A stretch of DNA of 64,000 nt from positions 1-64,000 of the forward strand of contig JADFAD010000013.1 of NCBI GenBank assembly GCA_015665455.1, in the 5' to 3' direction. A program made the position numbers and the translations under genes. The notes under the pieces are model-generated. The model did no database searches and was not told the origin of the DNA. It worked only from the letters and a program-made list of their open reading frames with translations. The stretch is from Oceanospirillaceae bacterium. GTDB taxonomy: Bacteria; Pseudomonadota; Gammaproteobacteria; Pseudomonadales; Litoribrevibacteraceae. This document shows positions 42,541 through 50,848 of this stretch, one piece after another. Numbering within the stretch: position 1 is the first letter of the stretch; each line of letters opens with the position of its first letter.

Positions 42541-43533
42541 ATGCTCGATGAAATCACCCAGTTTAAAATCAGACTCCGTTTGTACCTCACCATCTTCGGA
42601 GCCGCTATTGCATCTTTTTTTAGTGCAGTGCAATACACTCGCGGCGAGATAATCACCGCCAGTATCTCGTTATTAGGGTGCTTTTACTTTCTGCTGGTTA
42701 TCTACCTCCTAATTCAGAAACGCTACTATCTTTGGAAAGGCAGAGCCTATCTGCTGTTCATTCCTGTCACGATATTGAACATCATCTATCTGCACCCCGA
42801 TTTTGGAATCTATTGGGCTTACGTTGGCGTTGTCAGCTTCTTCTTAGTTATGGATTTGAAAGAAGCAACAGCAGGCGCTGCCGTTTTCGTGATGGGCGCC
42901 TTTTACCTCGTATCCCCTCACTATCCCGACCCTGTTTTATACCGAATTTACGGCACGGTTCTTTTAGTCGGTTTATTCACGTTCTCGTTTTCTTATCTCA
43001 TCGAACGCTTGCACACACGGCTCAATAAAATTGCGACTTACGATCCTCTGACCAATGCGCTCAACCGCTATACCTTCAACACCAGCATTGAGAAAACGCT
43101 GCACAGATTCAAACGCTATGAAACGCCTTCAACCCTACTGTTACTGGATCTCGACCACTTTAAAAAAATCAATGACACTCACGGTCATCAAGCTGGCGAT
43201 TCTGTTTTAACGCAAGTATCTCAACTGATACTCGAACGAATACGATGCAATGATCAGCTGTTTCGTTACGGCGGTGAAGAATTTGCAATACTACTGCCGC
43301 AGACCAAACTCACCGAAGCGACTAAACTTGCTGAAGACCTCAGACAGATTGTCGAAGCTCACGATTTCAACATCGGTCATTCAGTGACGTTCAGTGCGGG
43401 CATATCGGAAGTTCAAGATGGAGATTGGACGGCCAGCTGGGTAAAACGTTGTGATGCAGCGCTGTACCAAGCAAAAGCGGATGGTAGAAATCGAGTAATT
43501 TCGGCGTTATGTAAAACAGAAAATCAAAACTAA
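42541..43533 (+). CDS. Membrane diguanylate cyclase (GGDEF)
   Basis: 330 residues. Six hydrophobic segments (about 15-155) are followed by a GGDEF domain (about 165-325): DPLTNALNRYTFNTSIEKTL, LLLLDLDHFKKINDTHGHQAGD and the active-site RYGGEEFAILLPQ (the GGEEF form, which is active). The end reads RCDAALYQAKADGRNRVIS, typical of the family. It makes cyclic-di-GMP in response to an unknown membrane signal. A CRP-type site stands upstream, so cAMP control is possible. Confidence 0.92.
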   Translation: MLDEITQFKIRLRLYLTIFGAAIASFFSAVQYTRGEIITASISLLGCFYFLLVIYLLIQKRYYLWKGRAYLLFIPVTILNIIYLHPDFGIYWAYVGVVSFFLVMDLKEATAGAAVFVMGAFYLVSPHYPDPVLYRIYGTVLLVGLFTFSFSYLIERLHTRLNKIATYDPLTNALNRYTFNTSIEKTLHRFKRYETPSTLLLLDLDHFKKINDTHGHQAGDSVLTQVSQLILERIRCNDQLFRYGGEEFAILLPQTKLTEATKLAEDLRQIVEAHDFNIGHSVTFSAGISEVQDGDWTASWVKRCDAALYQAKADGRNRVISALCKTENQN

Positions 43534-43821
43534 AAAAGAGGCGTTCATAATTAATTGCACTGAAGACCTCTAAATACTCTATATGAAGGCCTGCCGACCT
43601 ACATCAAACGACCCTATCCACTACTAACAAAAAGCAACGTTTAAAGCCTGCAATTTCATTTCTTGGCTTGAGGCTTGCTAGATCCAATGCATACAGATTA
43701 AAAATTTAGGCGTTATGAAAAACTATCAGAATATAGCGGCTTATTTTTTCAATCTGCATAGCAAATTGGGAATCGGAAAGAAAGTTATGTGTTCTGTCAT
43801 TACAAATAGAAAACATACATT
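43534..43821. other. Gene-free stretch before the methyltransferase gene
   Basis: About 290 AT-rich bases after the GGDEF gene. A 45-codon open frame starts at 43715 but its ribosome binding site is weak and I see no homology, so I do not call it. No terminator is evident. Confidence 0.5.
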
Positions 43822-43851
43822 CACTTATCACCTGAATTCAGATAATAAGTG
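43822..43851. promoter_or_regulatory. 30-bp imperfect palindrome upstream of the methyltransferase gene
   Basis: CACTTAT (43822-43828) and ATAAGTG (43845-43851) flank a perfect CTGAATTCAG. It lies 107 bases before the ATG at 43958 and may be an operator or an RNA hairpin. Confidence 0.45.
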
Positions 43852-43957
43852 ATTTAAAGACCGATTAAACTTTATATTCACGAGAGTAGTATTCCAAGAA
43901 AGGACATCAATCAGCTCGTTGGATCGAGCGTACTCTTTACATGAATAAGGCTCATTT

Positions 43958-44845
43958 ATGTCTATTGATATAACGCTATTGTGTTGTCCCGATTGTGGTG
44001 GTCAATCAAGCCTCAAACTCAACCAAAACAATCATAATTTACATTGTACAACTTGCAATAATGAGTACGCCTACAATAATGGTGTCCCCATCTTTTTGGA
44101 CACAACCACAATTAATGCAAACCAAGTGTCTGGACAGCAGACTGCCATATCATCGATAAAACAGGCATTGCATAAAATAACAAGACCACGGCATCACTCT
44201 ATCTACTTTGATACTTTAGAAAGCTCATTACAAAACGGGATAGAACTGGATAAATTCATACAAGACTTTTCTAATAAATCCAACGTTTTAAATGTGGGTT
44301 CTTTGGCCAAACAATTAACCAAAAAGGACGTTAATATTATTAACTTGGATATTTCACATTATAACAATATTGACGTTGTAGCAGATGCCCATCGTATTCC
44401 TATAAAAGACGGTTCTTTAGACGGAATCATCATCAAGAATGTTTTCGAACATATTCGAGAACCTATCGTTGTTCGTGATGAACTATTTAGGACATTAAAG
44501 AAAGGGGGGCGAATTTATGCAAAAGTACCTTTTATGCAACCGTTTCACGCAGTACCCAATGACTTCCAACGCTATACAATCAATGGTCTTAAAGAGTTTT
44601 TTAAAGATTTTAAAGTTCTAAAGCATGGTATTGCAATTGGCCCTTCGAGTACCATCAGCTGGATGTTAATAGAATACTTTGCCATGTTATTTTCATTTAA
44701 CACCGAAACGGGCTATAAGGTTTCATTACGAATAGCGTCATACTTATTCTTCTGGGTAAAATATCTAGATGTCTTTTTAAGGAAGAATGTCCGTTCTCAT
44801 ACCTTGGCATCAGCCTTTTATTTAGTATTAGAAAAACCCGCCTAA
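43958..44845 (+). CDS. Trm112-like zinc motif plus class I SAM-dependent methyltransferase
   Basis: 295 residues. The N-terminus has a zinc-ribbon of Trm112 type: CCPDCGGQ...CTTCNNEYAYNNGVPIFLD. From about residue 105 a class I methyltransferase fold follows: NVLNVGSLAKQL (motif I), INLDISHYNN, DVVADAHRIPIKDGSLDGIIIKNVFEHIREPIVVRDELFRTLKKGGRIYAKVPFMQPFHAVPNDFQRY. The F-M-Q-P-x-H segment resembles enzymes that modify sugars or lipids. It is AT-rich compared with the genes around it, which may mean it was acquired by transfer. Substrate unknown. Confidence 0.85.
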   Translation: MSIDITLLCCPDCGGQSSLKLNQNNHNLHCTTCNNEYAYNNGVPIFLDTTTINANQVSGQQTAISSIKQALHKITRPRHHSIYFDTLESSLQNGIELDKFIQDFSNKSNVLNVGSLAKQLTKKDVNIINLDISHYNNIDVVADAHRIPIKDGSLDGIIIKNVFEHIREPIVVRDELFRTLKKGGRIYAKVPFMQPFHAVPNDFQRYTINGLKEFFKDFKVLKHGIAIGPSSTISWMLIEYFAMLFSFNTETGYKVSLRIASYLFFWVKYLDVFLRKNVRSHTLASAFYLVLEKPA

Positions 44846-44872
44846 ACCGCTTTTTTATAACAAACATCCCTC

Positions 44873-44923
44873 GCCCCTGATCTTAGCGCTCAAAGCGACA
44901 ACTCAACACCATAGATTAGGGGC
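44873..44923. terminator. Possible bidirectional terminator
   Basis: GCCCCTGATCT (44873-44883) pairs with AGATTAGGGGC (44913-44923) with one mismatch, enclosing a small CGCT/AGCG stem. It lies between the methyltransferase and tpm genes, which converge. CAACTTTT follows on the plus strand. Confidence 0.5.
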
Positions 44924-44946
44924 TCAACTTTTACCTAGACATAGCT

Positions 44947-45579
44947 TTATGCTAAAAGCCAAACAAACTCAGTGGCATCCACCGCGCCTTTGACCCCCCC
45001 TAAAACCTCTCTGTGTTCTAACTGAGTTATTTCATAATTAGCAGCGTAATGCGTGCGTATTTCATCACCCACTATTGAAAACGGAGGGCCTTTCATCAAC
45101 GATTGATCGTACTCGTAACAAATCAGCAGCTGAGGCGCCCTCGACGTAACACGCTGAATATGCTCGGTGTATTGTTTGCGCATCACCGACGGTAAAGCCA
45201 CCAACGCAGCGCGATCGTAGATAGCGTCAACGTCCCCCAACACCGCAGTCGATGTATCGAAGACATCGCCAACCAAAACATCAATGCCCCTTTCATAGTA
45301 TCGAATGTGGTTATCGCCAACGGAGACAACAGGTTCAATACCCAGCTCCTCAAACAACTCACGAACGGCCCCTTCATTTAGCTCGGCACCAACGACGTTA
45401 TAGCCTTGTGCCAATAACCACGCTATGTCCCTACTTTTGCCACACAAAGGAATAAAAACTCGAGCACCTTGCTCTAATTCCAATGCGTGAAAATGCGTGA
45501 CCAGTAATTGATTGGCTTCGCTCTCATGAAAACCAATGTCACGGCTTGCCCACCGTTGATGCCAAAAACTTGCGTCCAT
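44947..45579 (-). CDS. tpm: Thiopurine S-methyltransferase
   Basis: 210 residues, about the bacterial family length. FWHQRWASRDIGFHESEANQLLVTHF is the signature start; RVFIPLCGKSRDIAWLLAQGYNVVGAELNEGAVRELF is the SAM-binding motif; DAIYDRAALVALPSVMRKQYTEHI follows. The enzyme S-methylates thiopurines and also selenium and tellurium oxyanions in bacteria. It is divergent from the MerR gene at 45695; the intergenic region holds a MerR-type 19-bp-spacer promoter (45655-45685) reading towards tpm. Confidence 0.93.
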   Translation of the reverse strand: MDASFWHQRWASRDIGFHESEANQLLVTHFHALELEQGARVFIPLCGKSRDIAWLLAQGYNVVGAELNEGAVRELFEELGIEPVVSVGDNHIRYYERGIDVLVGDVFDTSTAVLGDVDAIYDRAALVALPSVMRKQYTEHIQRVTSRAPQLLICYEYDQSLMKGPPFSIVGDEIRTHYAANYEITQLEHREVLGGVKGAVDATEFVWLLA

Positions 45580-45654
45580 AAAACCTCCTAGCCCCCTGAA
45601 TAGACTTAAATTGAATAGAGCGTGAATTGATTGCTCTTATTAACGTTCAAAACT

Positions 45655-45685
45655 AGGGTACAACTTCAAGTCAACTTGAGGTCAA
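45655..45685 (-). promoter_or_regulatory. MerR-type promoter and sox-like box for tpm
   Basis: Read on the minus strand: -35 TTGACC (45685-45680), a 19-bp spacer, -10 TACCCT (45660-45655). The spacer carries a dyad whose plus-strand form is CTTCAAGTCAACTTGAGG (45664-45681), 16 of 18 matches to the E. coli SoxR box CCTCAAGTTAACTTGAGG. The 19-bp spacing is the hallmark of MerR-family activation. Confidence 0.78.
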
Positions 45686-45694
45686 GTGATTAAT

Positions 45695-46126
45695 ATGTCC
45701 AATTCAAATGCACTCGATATTGGTAAAGTCGCCAAAGAAACAGGATTACCTGCATCCACGCTTCGCTATTACGAAGACAAGGGACTGATAAAGTCTAATG
45801 GCCGAAATGGCTTGCGACGTCTCTTCCCCAACAACGTGATACAACGCTTAGCACTCATCTCGCTGGGCAGAATGGCAGGCCTTTCTCTGGATGAAATCGG
45901 CACTATGTTCACGGCTCAAGGGCCAGAAATAAATCGAGAATTACTGTCAAACAAAGCCGATGAACTGGATGAAAAAATCAAAGAACTCTCCGCCATGCGC
46001 GATGGCCTGCGACACGCAGCGGCATGCCCTGCACCCAGTCATTTTGAGTGTCCTAAATTTTTGAAGTTATTGGATATTGTGGGAAAAAGTAAAAGGAAAA
46101 AGAGAGTTAAATCTAAGCCTATTTAA
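45695..46126 (+). CDS. MerR family transcriptional regulator
   Basis: About 143 residues from ATG at 45695; an in-frame GTG at 45686 overlaps the operator. The DNA-binding domain is ALDIGKVAKETGLPASTLRYYEDKGLIKSNGRNGLRRLFP (MerR signature R-Y-Y-E). The C-terminus has two cysteines spaced as C-P-A-P-S-H-F-E-C, a pattern I know from a MerR subgroup that lacks the SoxR CxxCxCx5C cluster, so it is not a true SoxR. It probably controls tpm, through the 19-bp-spacer promoter. Effector unknown: perhaps metal or thiol-reactive compounds. Confidence 0.9.
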   Translation: MSNSNALDIGKVAKETGLPASTLRYYEDKGLIKSNGRNGLRRLFPNNVIQRLALISLGRMAGLSLDEIGTMFTAQGPEINRELLSNKADELDEKIKELSAMRDGLRHAAACPAPSHFECPKFLKLLDIVGKSKRKKRVKSKPI

Positions 46127-46340
46127 ACGTTTAATCTAACAGGTTTTGCTACTTTAGTAGTCTGACACCATTAAGCTATGATTCAGTTGTTACCTATTCA
46201 CTATGCTACCTAAATAAAGCATTAAAGTACTTCATTGGTAACTAACCTATTGATCCTACAAACCGTTGATACCTTTACTTCGCCACCTACTCTCTCTGTA
46301 ATTACTGAACCATTGTAATACTGTTGAGTATTGCCTACTA

Positions 46341-46364
46341 TGTAATCAATCTAGATTGATTACA
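46341..46364. promoter_or_regulatory. 24-bp perfect palindrome immediately upstream of the AbiEii module
   Basis: TGTAATCAATCT and its exact complement AGATTGATTACA meet without spacer at 46341-46364. The palindrome ends 10 bases before the ATG at 46375 and abuts the only ribosome-binding-like AGG (46364-46366). It could be an operator for autoregulation, or a hairpin that hides the start site. Confidence 0.75.
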
Positions 46365-46374
46365 GGTTTTCGCT

Positions 46375-46581
46375 ATGGGTAGAGTGATAAGAAACAAATA
46401 TCCTCAACTTGATTTTATTCTATGGGATACAAAAGTTCAGAAGCTTACCCCAACTGAAGCGCTAGAAGCGTATGAAAAGCGTTGGGGATTTGTTGATCAG
46501 AATAATCTAAGTGCAGCGGAACAAACCTTAATTAACAACCTTATTGCCAATGCTGGCGGTCTATTTCTTCCTGCTAATTAA
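46375..46581 (+). CDS. Small partner protein of an AbiEii-type module (putative antitoxin)
   Basis: 68 residues, acidic C-terminal half, no HTH, no membrane segment. LDFILWDTKVQKLTPTEALEAYEKRWGFVD and AAEQTLINNLIANAGGLFLPAN are compact helical segments. I do not recognise a named family. Its TAA overlaps the following ATG by one base (TAATG), so translation of the two is coupled, the arrangement typical of toxin-antitoxin pairs. A 24-bp palindrome lies directly upstream. Antitoxin function is inferred from layout only. Confidence 0.65.
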   Translation: MGRVIRNKYPQLDFILWDTKVQKLTPTEALEAYEKRWGFVDQNNLSAAEQTLINNLIANAGGLFLPAN

Positions 46582-47285
46582 TGAGTAATTACAAACTCGC
46601 ACATCACAACATCATTGAATCAGCACTTAAGAACTTCAATAACGACTTCTTAAAAGTGCATAACATCCTCTTTGGTGGTGGCACCCGAATCGCCCTTGAG
46701 CTGAATGAATTCAGAGAATCTATAGATATAGATTTTCTTTGCCCAAATAAAGAATCTTACCGAGCGGCACGCCAAGAAGTCACTAATGTAACTCTAGGTC
46801 AACTTGTACATGAGGATTTTGTCTACGCACGGGATATCCGAGCAGACAGAGATGCAATACGATTATTTATTCAGTTTAAAGATACAAACATCAAAGTCGA
46901 GTTCGTTAACTTTACTGATTATAATTTAAAGCCTTATGAACGAGATTACTTCCCTGTGCCTAGTATTAATAAAGCATCTTGCTTTACCACAAAACTGTTA
47001 GCAAATTGTGACAGGTATAAGAGTCCTCCTTATAAAGATATTTTCGACTTGGTCATCATGCATGAAGCTTGGGGAGACATCCCTAGTGAGTCGCTAATTG
47101 AAGCCGATAATCATTACGGGGCAGTAGTGATAGATAACCTAAAGTTTGCGTTAAATGACGTAATATCCTGCACAGAAAAATATAGAGAATGCGCTAAAAA
47201 TATGAGCATAGACCCCATATGGTTTGACAATAAGTTTATTGCCTCCTCTAAATCACTTCTTGAAAGCGTAGAAAAAGTAACTTAA
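46581..47285 (+). CDS. AbiEii/AbiGii-type nucleotidyltransferase (putative toxin)
   Basis: 234 residues. ILFGGGTRIALELNEFRESIDIDFLC has the core of the AbiEii (PF08843) nucleotidyltransferase fold: G-G-G-T followed by S-x-D-I-D-F, with both Asp metal ligands. A third acidic site is likely in IKVEFVNF (Glu). FTTKLLANCDRYKSPPYKDIFDLVIMHEA is the typical family helix region (K-L-x-A-x-x-D-R, R/K-D-x-x-D-L). AbiEii members act as toxins that add nucleotides to RNA or GTP. The gene is translationally coupled to the 68-aa gene. It is AT-rich compared with the surrounding genes. Confidence 0.85.
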   Translation: MSNYKLAHHNIIESALKNFNNDFLKVHNILFGGGTRIALELNEFRESIDIDFLCPNKESYRAARQEVTNVTLGQLVHEDFVYARDIRADRDAIRLFIQFKDTNIKVEFVNFTDYNLKPYERDYFPVPSINKASCFTTKLLANCDRYKSPPYKDIFDLVIMHEAWGDIPSESLIEADNHYGAVVIDNLKFALNDVISCTEKYRECAKNMSIDPIWFDNKFIASSKSLLESVEKVT

Positions 47286-47348
47286 CTACATTTTGTAATT
47301 ATGCATAAACAACTAAAATCACGTGTTTAAACACACATTAAAAACACT

Positions 47349-48230
47349 ATGCTCGATAAACTTGACGTTAAACAAATGCGCCTTCTTCTACTTCTGGAAG
47401 AAAAGGAAAACATCAGTCGAGTCGCAGACACGCTGAATGTCAGCCAACAAGCAGTCAGTGTGCAGCTAAAAGCATTACGAGCTATTTTTCACGATCAACT
47501 GTTTGTCCGTCATGGTCACAAAATGGTGCCCACGCCCAAGTGCGGGCGTTTATGCCTAAAACTGAAAGGTATCATAGAATCACTAGAAATAGACGCTCAA
47601 CCGGAGACCTTTGACCCTAAACGACTACAACAACAGATCATCATTTCTGCCACGGATTACGCCCAACAAAGTGCCTTAGTCAAGATTTTTGCCAATCTGA
47701 GAGAGGAAGCACCAGGGCTCAAATTAATAGCTAAAAACATAGAGATAGACACCCTCGAAGCATCATTACGCGAAGGTAAGGTCGATCTCGCAATCAGCAT
47801 CCCGGATTTTTTACCTGAACAACTCCCCTACAAGATGCTGTTTAGAGAAGAGTATCAATGCGTAGCTAATGTCGACGCTGCGATCACAATCAACCATTTC
47901 ACTGATCTCAACCATTTTGATCATGTCATCATCTCTCCTTCTCGTGCGAATCTGAAAGGGTCTTCAGAACAATGGTTTAAGGATCAAGGGTTGAACAGAA
48001 ACATAGTCGCGTCAATTCCCTCTTTTAATCTCTTGTCGAGCTACTTGAAAAACACCACCGCCTTGGCGTTTATCCCTTCACGGCTGTTACCCACCCCCGA
48101 TTTAAAAACGATAGCATTAGATCGAGCGCCCCCCGGCTTTGATTTAGTCGTCGCTTGGCACCCAAAAACAAGCCATAGCCCTTTGCACCGTTGGCTGATC
48201 GAAAAGTTAGTCGAAAGTATAAAGGAATAG
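47349..48230 (+). CDS. LysR family transcriptional regulator
   Basis: 293 residues with DNA-binding domain KQMRLLLLLEEKENISRVADTLNVSQQAVSVQLKALRAIFHDQLFVRHGHKMVPT and LysR effector domain. The H-D-x-L-F-V-R-x-G-x-x-M-x-P-T pattern puts it in the NodD/LinR-like group. It converges with the carboxymuconolactone-decarboxylase-like gene at 48326, which it may regulate. Effector unknown. Confidence 0.93.
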   Translation: MLDKLDVKQMRLLLLLEEKENISRVADTLNVSQQAVSVQLKALRAIFHDQLFVRHGHKMVPTPKCGRLCLKLKGIIESLEIDAQPETFDPKRLQQQIIISATDYAQQSALVKIFANLREEAPGLKLIAKNIEIDTLEASLREGKVDLAISIPDFLPEQLPYKMLFREEYQCVANVDAAITINHFTDLNHFDHVIISPSRANLKGSSEQWFKDQGLNRNIVASIPSFNLLSSYLKNTTALAFIPSRLLPTPDLKTIALDRAPPGFDLVVAWHPKTSHSPLHRWLIEKLVESIKE

Positions 48231-48259
48231 TTAATCCTCAAAGCGGTATAAAAGAAGAC

Positions 48260-48293
48260 AAAAAACCACTGTTCAAGACATTGAGCAGTGGTT
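48260..48293 (-). terminator. Rho-independent terminator of the AhpD-like gene
   Basis: AACCACTG (48264-48271) pairs with CAGTGGTT (48286-48293), and the minus strand ends in six Ts (48265-48260). It lies 33 bases past the stop of the gene ending at 48326. Confidence 0.85.
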
Positions 48294-48325
48294 GATTCAA
48301 GGTCTATTCAGACAACAGGTTAAAC

Positions 48326-48877
48326 TTAACTTTTCGTCCAGCTGAATTGTTGGAACGGTTTATCAAGAGGCGTTTTTGCGATGTGGTTGGTGTAATTACT
48401 GATCACCTTCTGGGATAGCCCTAAAATAATTTCAAGCACTTGACGTTCACCATAACCGGCATCGTAAAAATCTGAAAGCTGCTGCTCGGATACCTCGCCT
48501 CGCTCTCTAACCATAGCCAGAGTAAAATCATACAAGGCTTGTAACTTAGCGGTCGGCATTGGTTGGCGTTCTCGTAGAGCTTCAGTCAAAGCTGGATCAA
48601 CGTTCATTGAATGCGCAACACCGGTATGCGCAGGCACGCAATAAGTGCAATTATGCTCAACGTTAATGCATTGCCAAACCACGGTAATTTCTTCTGCATC
48701 GAATGAAGAATTTAAAAAAGACTCATGCAGTTTTTGATAACCCTCAAGTGCACCAGGAGCATTCGCTAAAACAGCCATTAAATTAGGTACCATGCCAAAC
48801 TCTCTTTTCGACTTCTCAAGTAATGGCTTACTTTCCTCTGGGGCGCTTTCAATAGTGTGCAGTGTAAAAGTACTCAT
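48326..48877 (-). CDS. Carboxymuconolactone decarboxylase / AhpD-like protein
   Basis: 183 residues. The core AEEITVVWQCINVEHNCTYCVPAHTGVAHSMNVDPALTEALRE has the E-x11-C-x2-C-x3-H catalytic motif (HNCTYCVPAH) of AhpD and related peroxidase-like proteins. A redox role is expected: reduction of peroxides or electrophiles, using the Cys pair. It shares a strand with, and lies 70 bases downstream of, the gene at 48947-49960 (transcribed first), so co-transcription is possible. LysR at 47349 may regulate. Confidence 0.9.
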   Translation of the reverse strand: MSTFTLHTIESAPEESKPLLEKSKREFGMVPNLMAVLANAPGALEGYQKLHESFLNSSFDAEEITVVWQCINVEHNCTYCVPAHTGVAHSMNVDPALTEALRERQPMPTAKLQALYDFTLAMVRERGEVSEQQLSDFYDAGYGERQVLEIILGLSQKVISNYTNHIAKTPLDKPFQQFSWTKS

Positions 48878-48946
48878 TAAATATTTACTCCAAACGTTTA
48901 ATCAATCTTATTAACAGCATCGACACCGATGCTTCAAGCCAATGAC

Positions 48947-49960
48947 CTACCAAACAACACACACTTTACCGAAGTGCGTTCCTTCCTTTTGTCTCTCGAA
49001 GGCCTGTTTAAGTTCTGTAAAGTGAAAAGATTTATCAATAACGGGGCGACAATCGTTGGTTTCTAATGCTTTCACGTAATCAATTTGCTGCTGTCGACTG
49101 CCAACAAGCAAGCCTTGTAAGCGAATTTGCTTGAACATTAACGCAGCCGTTGGAAGCGTGCCTTCAAAGCCGGTCAAAACGCCAATTAACGAAATATGTC
49201 CACCAGCAGCAGCCGCTTCAATGGATTGATCCAACGTCCCCGGGCCACCCACTTCAATAATGTGAGATGCCCCGACACCGTCCGTCAGCTCGAGAACTTT
49301 CTCGCCCCAGTTCGGGATTTCACGGTAGTTAATCACCTCGTCAGCGCCAAGCGCTTGGAGCTTTACTAACTTCTCTTCGGACGAAGACGTTGCGATCACT
49401 CGAGCACCGAACATCTTGGCAATTTGAAGTGCCGCAATAGAGACCCCTCCAGTTCCTAACGTAACGATCGTATCTCCTGCTTTAAGTTGACCGTCACTCA
49501 CCAAAGCACGCCAAGCCGTTAAGCCCGCTGTCGTAATCGTCGCAGATTCCCAGTGAGACCATCCCTTGGGTGCTCTCGTGAATGCGCTAACAGGTCGCGT
49601 TATGTAGTGAGTCGCCATACCATCAACACCATCACCCGGTGTATTCGAGAAATTACTGACTGACGCGTTCGCTGGCCCATCTTGCCAATGAGGAAAAAAC
49701 ACAGACACCACATGGTCACCCACACTGAACTCAGTCACATCTTCCCCCACGGCTTCAACAACACCTGCGCCATCAGAAAGTAAAATGCGTCCATCGTCAG
49801 TGTCGAGCGCACCCTCAGCCACCAAAAGGTCGTGGTAATTCAATGACCCAGCATAAATGCGAACTTTGATTTCGCCCGATTGAGGGTTTTCAGATTCATC
49901 AACGTGGGTCACTTCAATATTATTTAGACCACCTGGCTGCTTAAGGGTAAGTGCTTTCAT
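48947..49960 (-). CDS. NAD(P)-dependent medium-chain alcohol dehydrogenase
   Basis: 337 residues from ATG at 49960 (GGAG upstream; the preceding 30 codons look like leader noise). KALTLKQPGGLNNIEVTHVDESENPQSGEIKVRIYAGSLNYHDLLVAEG and ILLSDGAGVVEAVGEDVTEFSVGDHVV are the GroES-like half; GLTAWRALVSDGQLKAGDTIVTLGTGGVSIAALQIAKMFGARVIATSSSEEKL is the NAD(P) domain. It lacks the usual Zn-ligand Cys cluster, so it is of the zinc-independent MDR type. Cytoplasmic; substrate probably an alcohol, aldehyde or enone. Confidence 0.92.
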   Translation of the reverse strand: MKALTLKQPGGLNNIEVTHVDESENPQSGEIKVRIYAGSLNYHDLLVAEGALDTDDGRILLSDGAGVVEAVGEDVTEFSVGDHVVSVFFPHWQDGPANASVSNFSNTPGDGVDGMATHYITRPVSAFTRAPKGWSHWESATITTAGLTAWRALVSDGQLKAGDTIVTLGTGGVSIAALQIAKMFGARVIATSSSEEKLVKLQALGADEVINYREIPNWGEKVLELTDGVGASHIIEVGGPGTLDQSIEAAAAGGHISLIGVLTGFEGTLPTAALMFKQIRLQGLLVGSRQQQIDYVKALETNDCRPVIDKSFHFTELKQAFERQKEGTHFGKVCVVW

Positions 49961-50175
49961 GGGAACTCCTTCAATTAACTTTGTAATTGCAGAAAATTGT
50001 AAGATCATCACCAAACAAGAACAATAATGTGAAAATTGTACATTCAACAACTTTTTAGTTGTTCGATGTAAAACATCTCATCATCATGTTCCATCACAAT
50101 CAACCACTACTGACATATACTGACAGTAGCCCTATGAGACACTTAATTTTTCCCAATTCTGAAGTGAGAAACATC

Positions 50176-50676
50176 ATGGAACATACCGTCGAAACCGCAT
50201 TAACAATGAACGTAATCGCTGAAAAAGCGTGGGGCGTATTAGACTATTTCGGCGGAGTAGAAAAATTCAGTGTGGGTGTAGAATCATCACCTATCATCGG
50301 TAATCAAGCCACAGGGCTGGGCGCTAAGCGACACTGCGTATTTTATGACAAAAGCAGCGTTATCGAAGAAATCATCGATTACCAAGATAAAACCAGCCTC
50401 AAAGTTGTCCTTTCAGAATTCACCATGCCAATGAAAACCATGTACGCCGGTTTTAGAGTCGAAAAGCGCTCCGACACTCAATGTGAAGTGTTCATGCACA
50501 TGAACTTCGTAATGAAATTTGGGCCACTTGGCGCGTTAATGGGCTTGATGATGCGACCAATGATGAAAAGCGTACAGAAAAAAATGCTGTCCGGCTTGGC
50601 CTATCATGCACTGACGGGGAACGCCATTGGTGACAAGCTGCCACCACAAGAAGAACTGGCTCAAGCCCTTGCGTAA
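50176..50676 (+). CDS. SRPBCC family protein
   Basis: 167 residues from the ATG at 50176, chosen because GAAGTGAGAAAC precedes it and the upstream 39 codons look non-coding. EHTVETALTMNVIAEKAWGVLDYFGGVEKFSVGVESSPIIGNQATGLGAKRHCVF matches the START/SRPBCC ligand-binding fold (polyketide cyclase-like). It is divergent from the MDR gene at 49960. It may bind a small hydrophobic molecule. Cytoplasmic. Confidence 0.88.
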   Translation: MEHTVETALTMNVIAEKAWGVLDYFGGVEKFSVGVESSPIIGNQATGLGAKRHCVFYDKSSVIEEIIDYQDKTSLKVVLSEFTMPMKTMYAGFRVEKRSDTQCEVFMHMNFVMKFGPLGALMGLMMRPMMKSVQKKMLSGLAYHALTGNAIGDKLPPQEELAQALA

Positions 50677-50717
50677 TCACTACGCACAAAGCCTCTGATC
50701 TCCTCTTGATACAAATT

Positions 50718-50740
50718 CGGCAAGAGAACCTTGCCGTCTT
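50718..50740 (+). terminator. Probable terminator of the SRPBCC gene
   Basis: CGGCAAG (50718-50724), loop AGAAC, CTTGCCG (50730-50736), then TCTT. The stem is strong but the T run is short. It lies 41 bases past the stop of the gene. Confidence 0.55.
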
Positions 50741-50848
50741 AACTTGGATTAAAATATCGAATAATCATGCGTTAATTTAAAATCAAAATTCCTTCAACCT
50801 TGCTCATCTTGTCTCTGCTTGAGACCATTTACTGGTATATGCCAGGCT

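Noticed and set aside
43715-43852. 45-codon plus-strand frame upstream of the methyltransferase gene
   Set aside because: Weak ribosome binding site and no family match; overlaps the palindrome, so chance is more likely.
45655-45685. Reading the box upstream of tpm as a true SoxR target
   Set aside because: The adjacent MerR protein lacks the SoxR cluster motif and the match is 16 of 18, so it is reported only as SoxR-like.
46375-47285. Calling a full defence island
   Set aside because: Only the two-gene AbiEii-type module is present; neighbours are ordinary regulators and enzymes.
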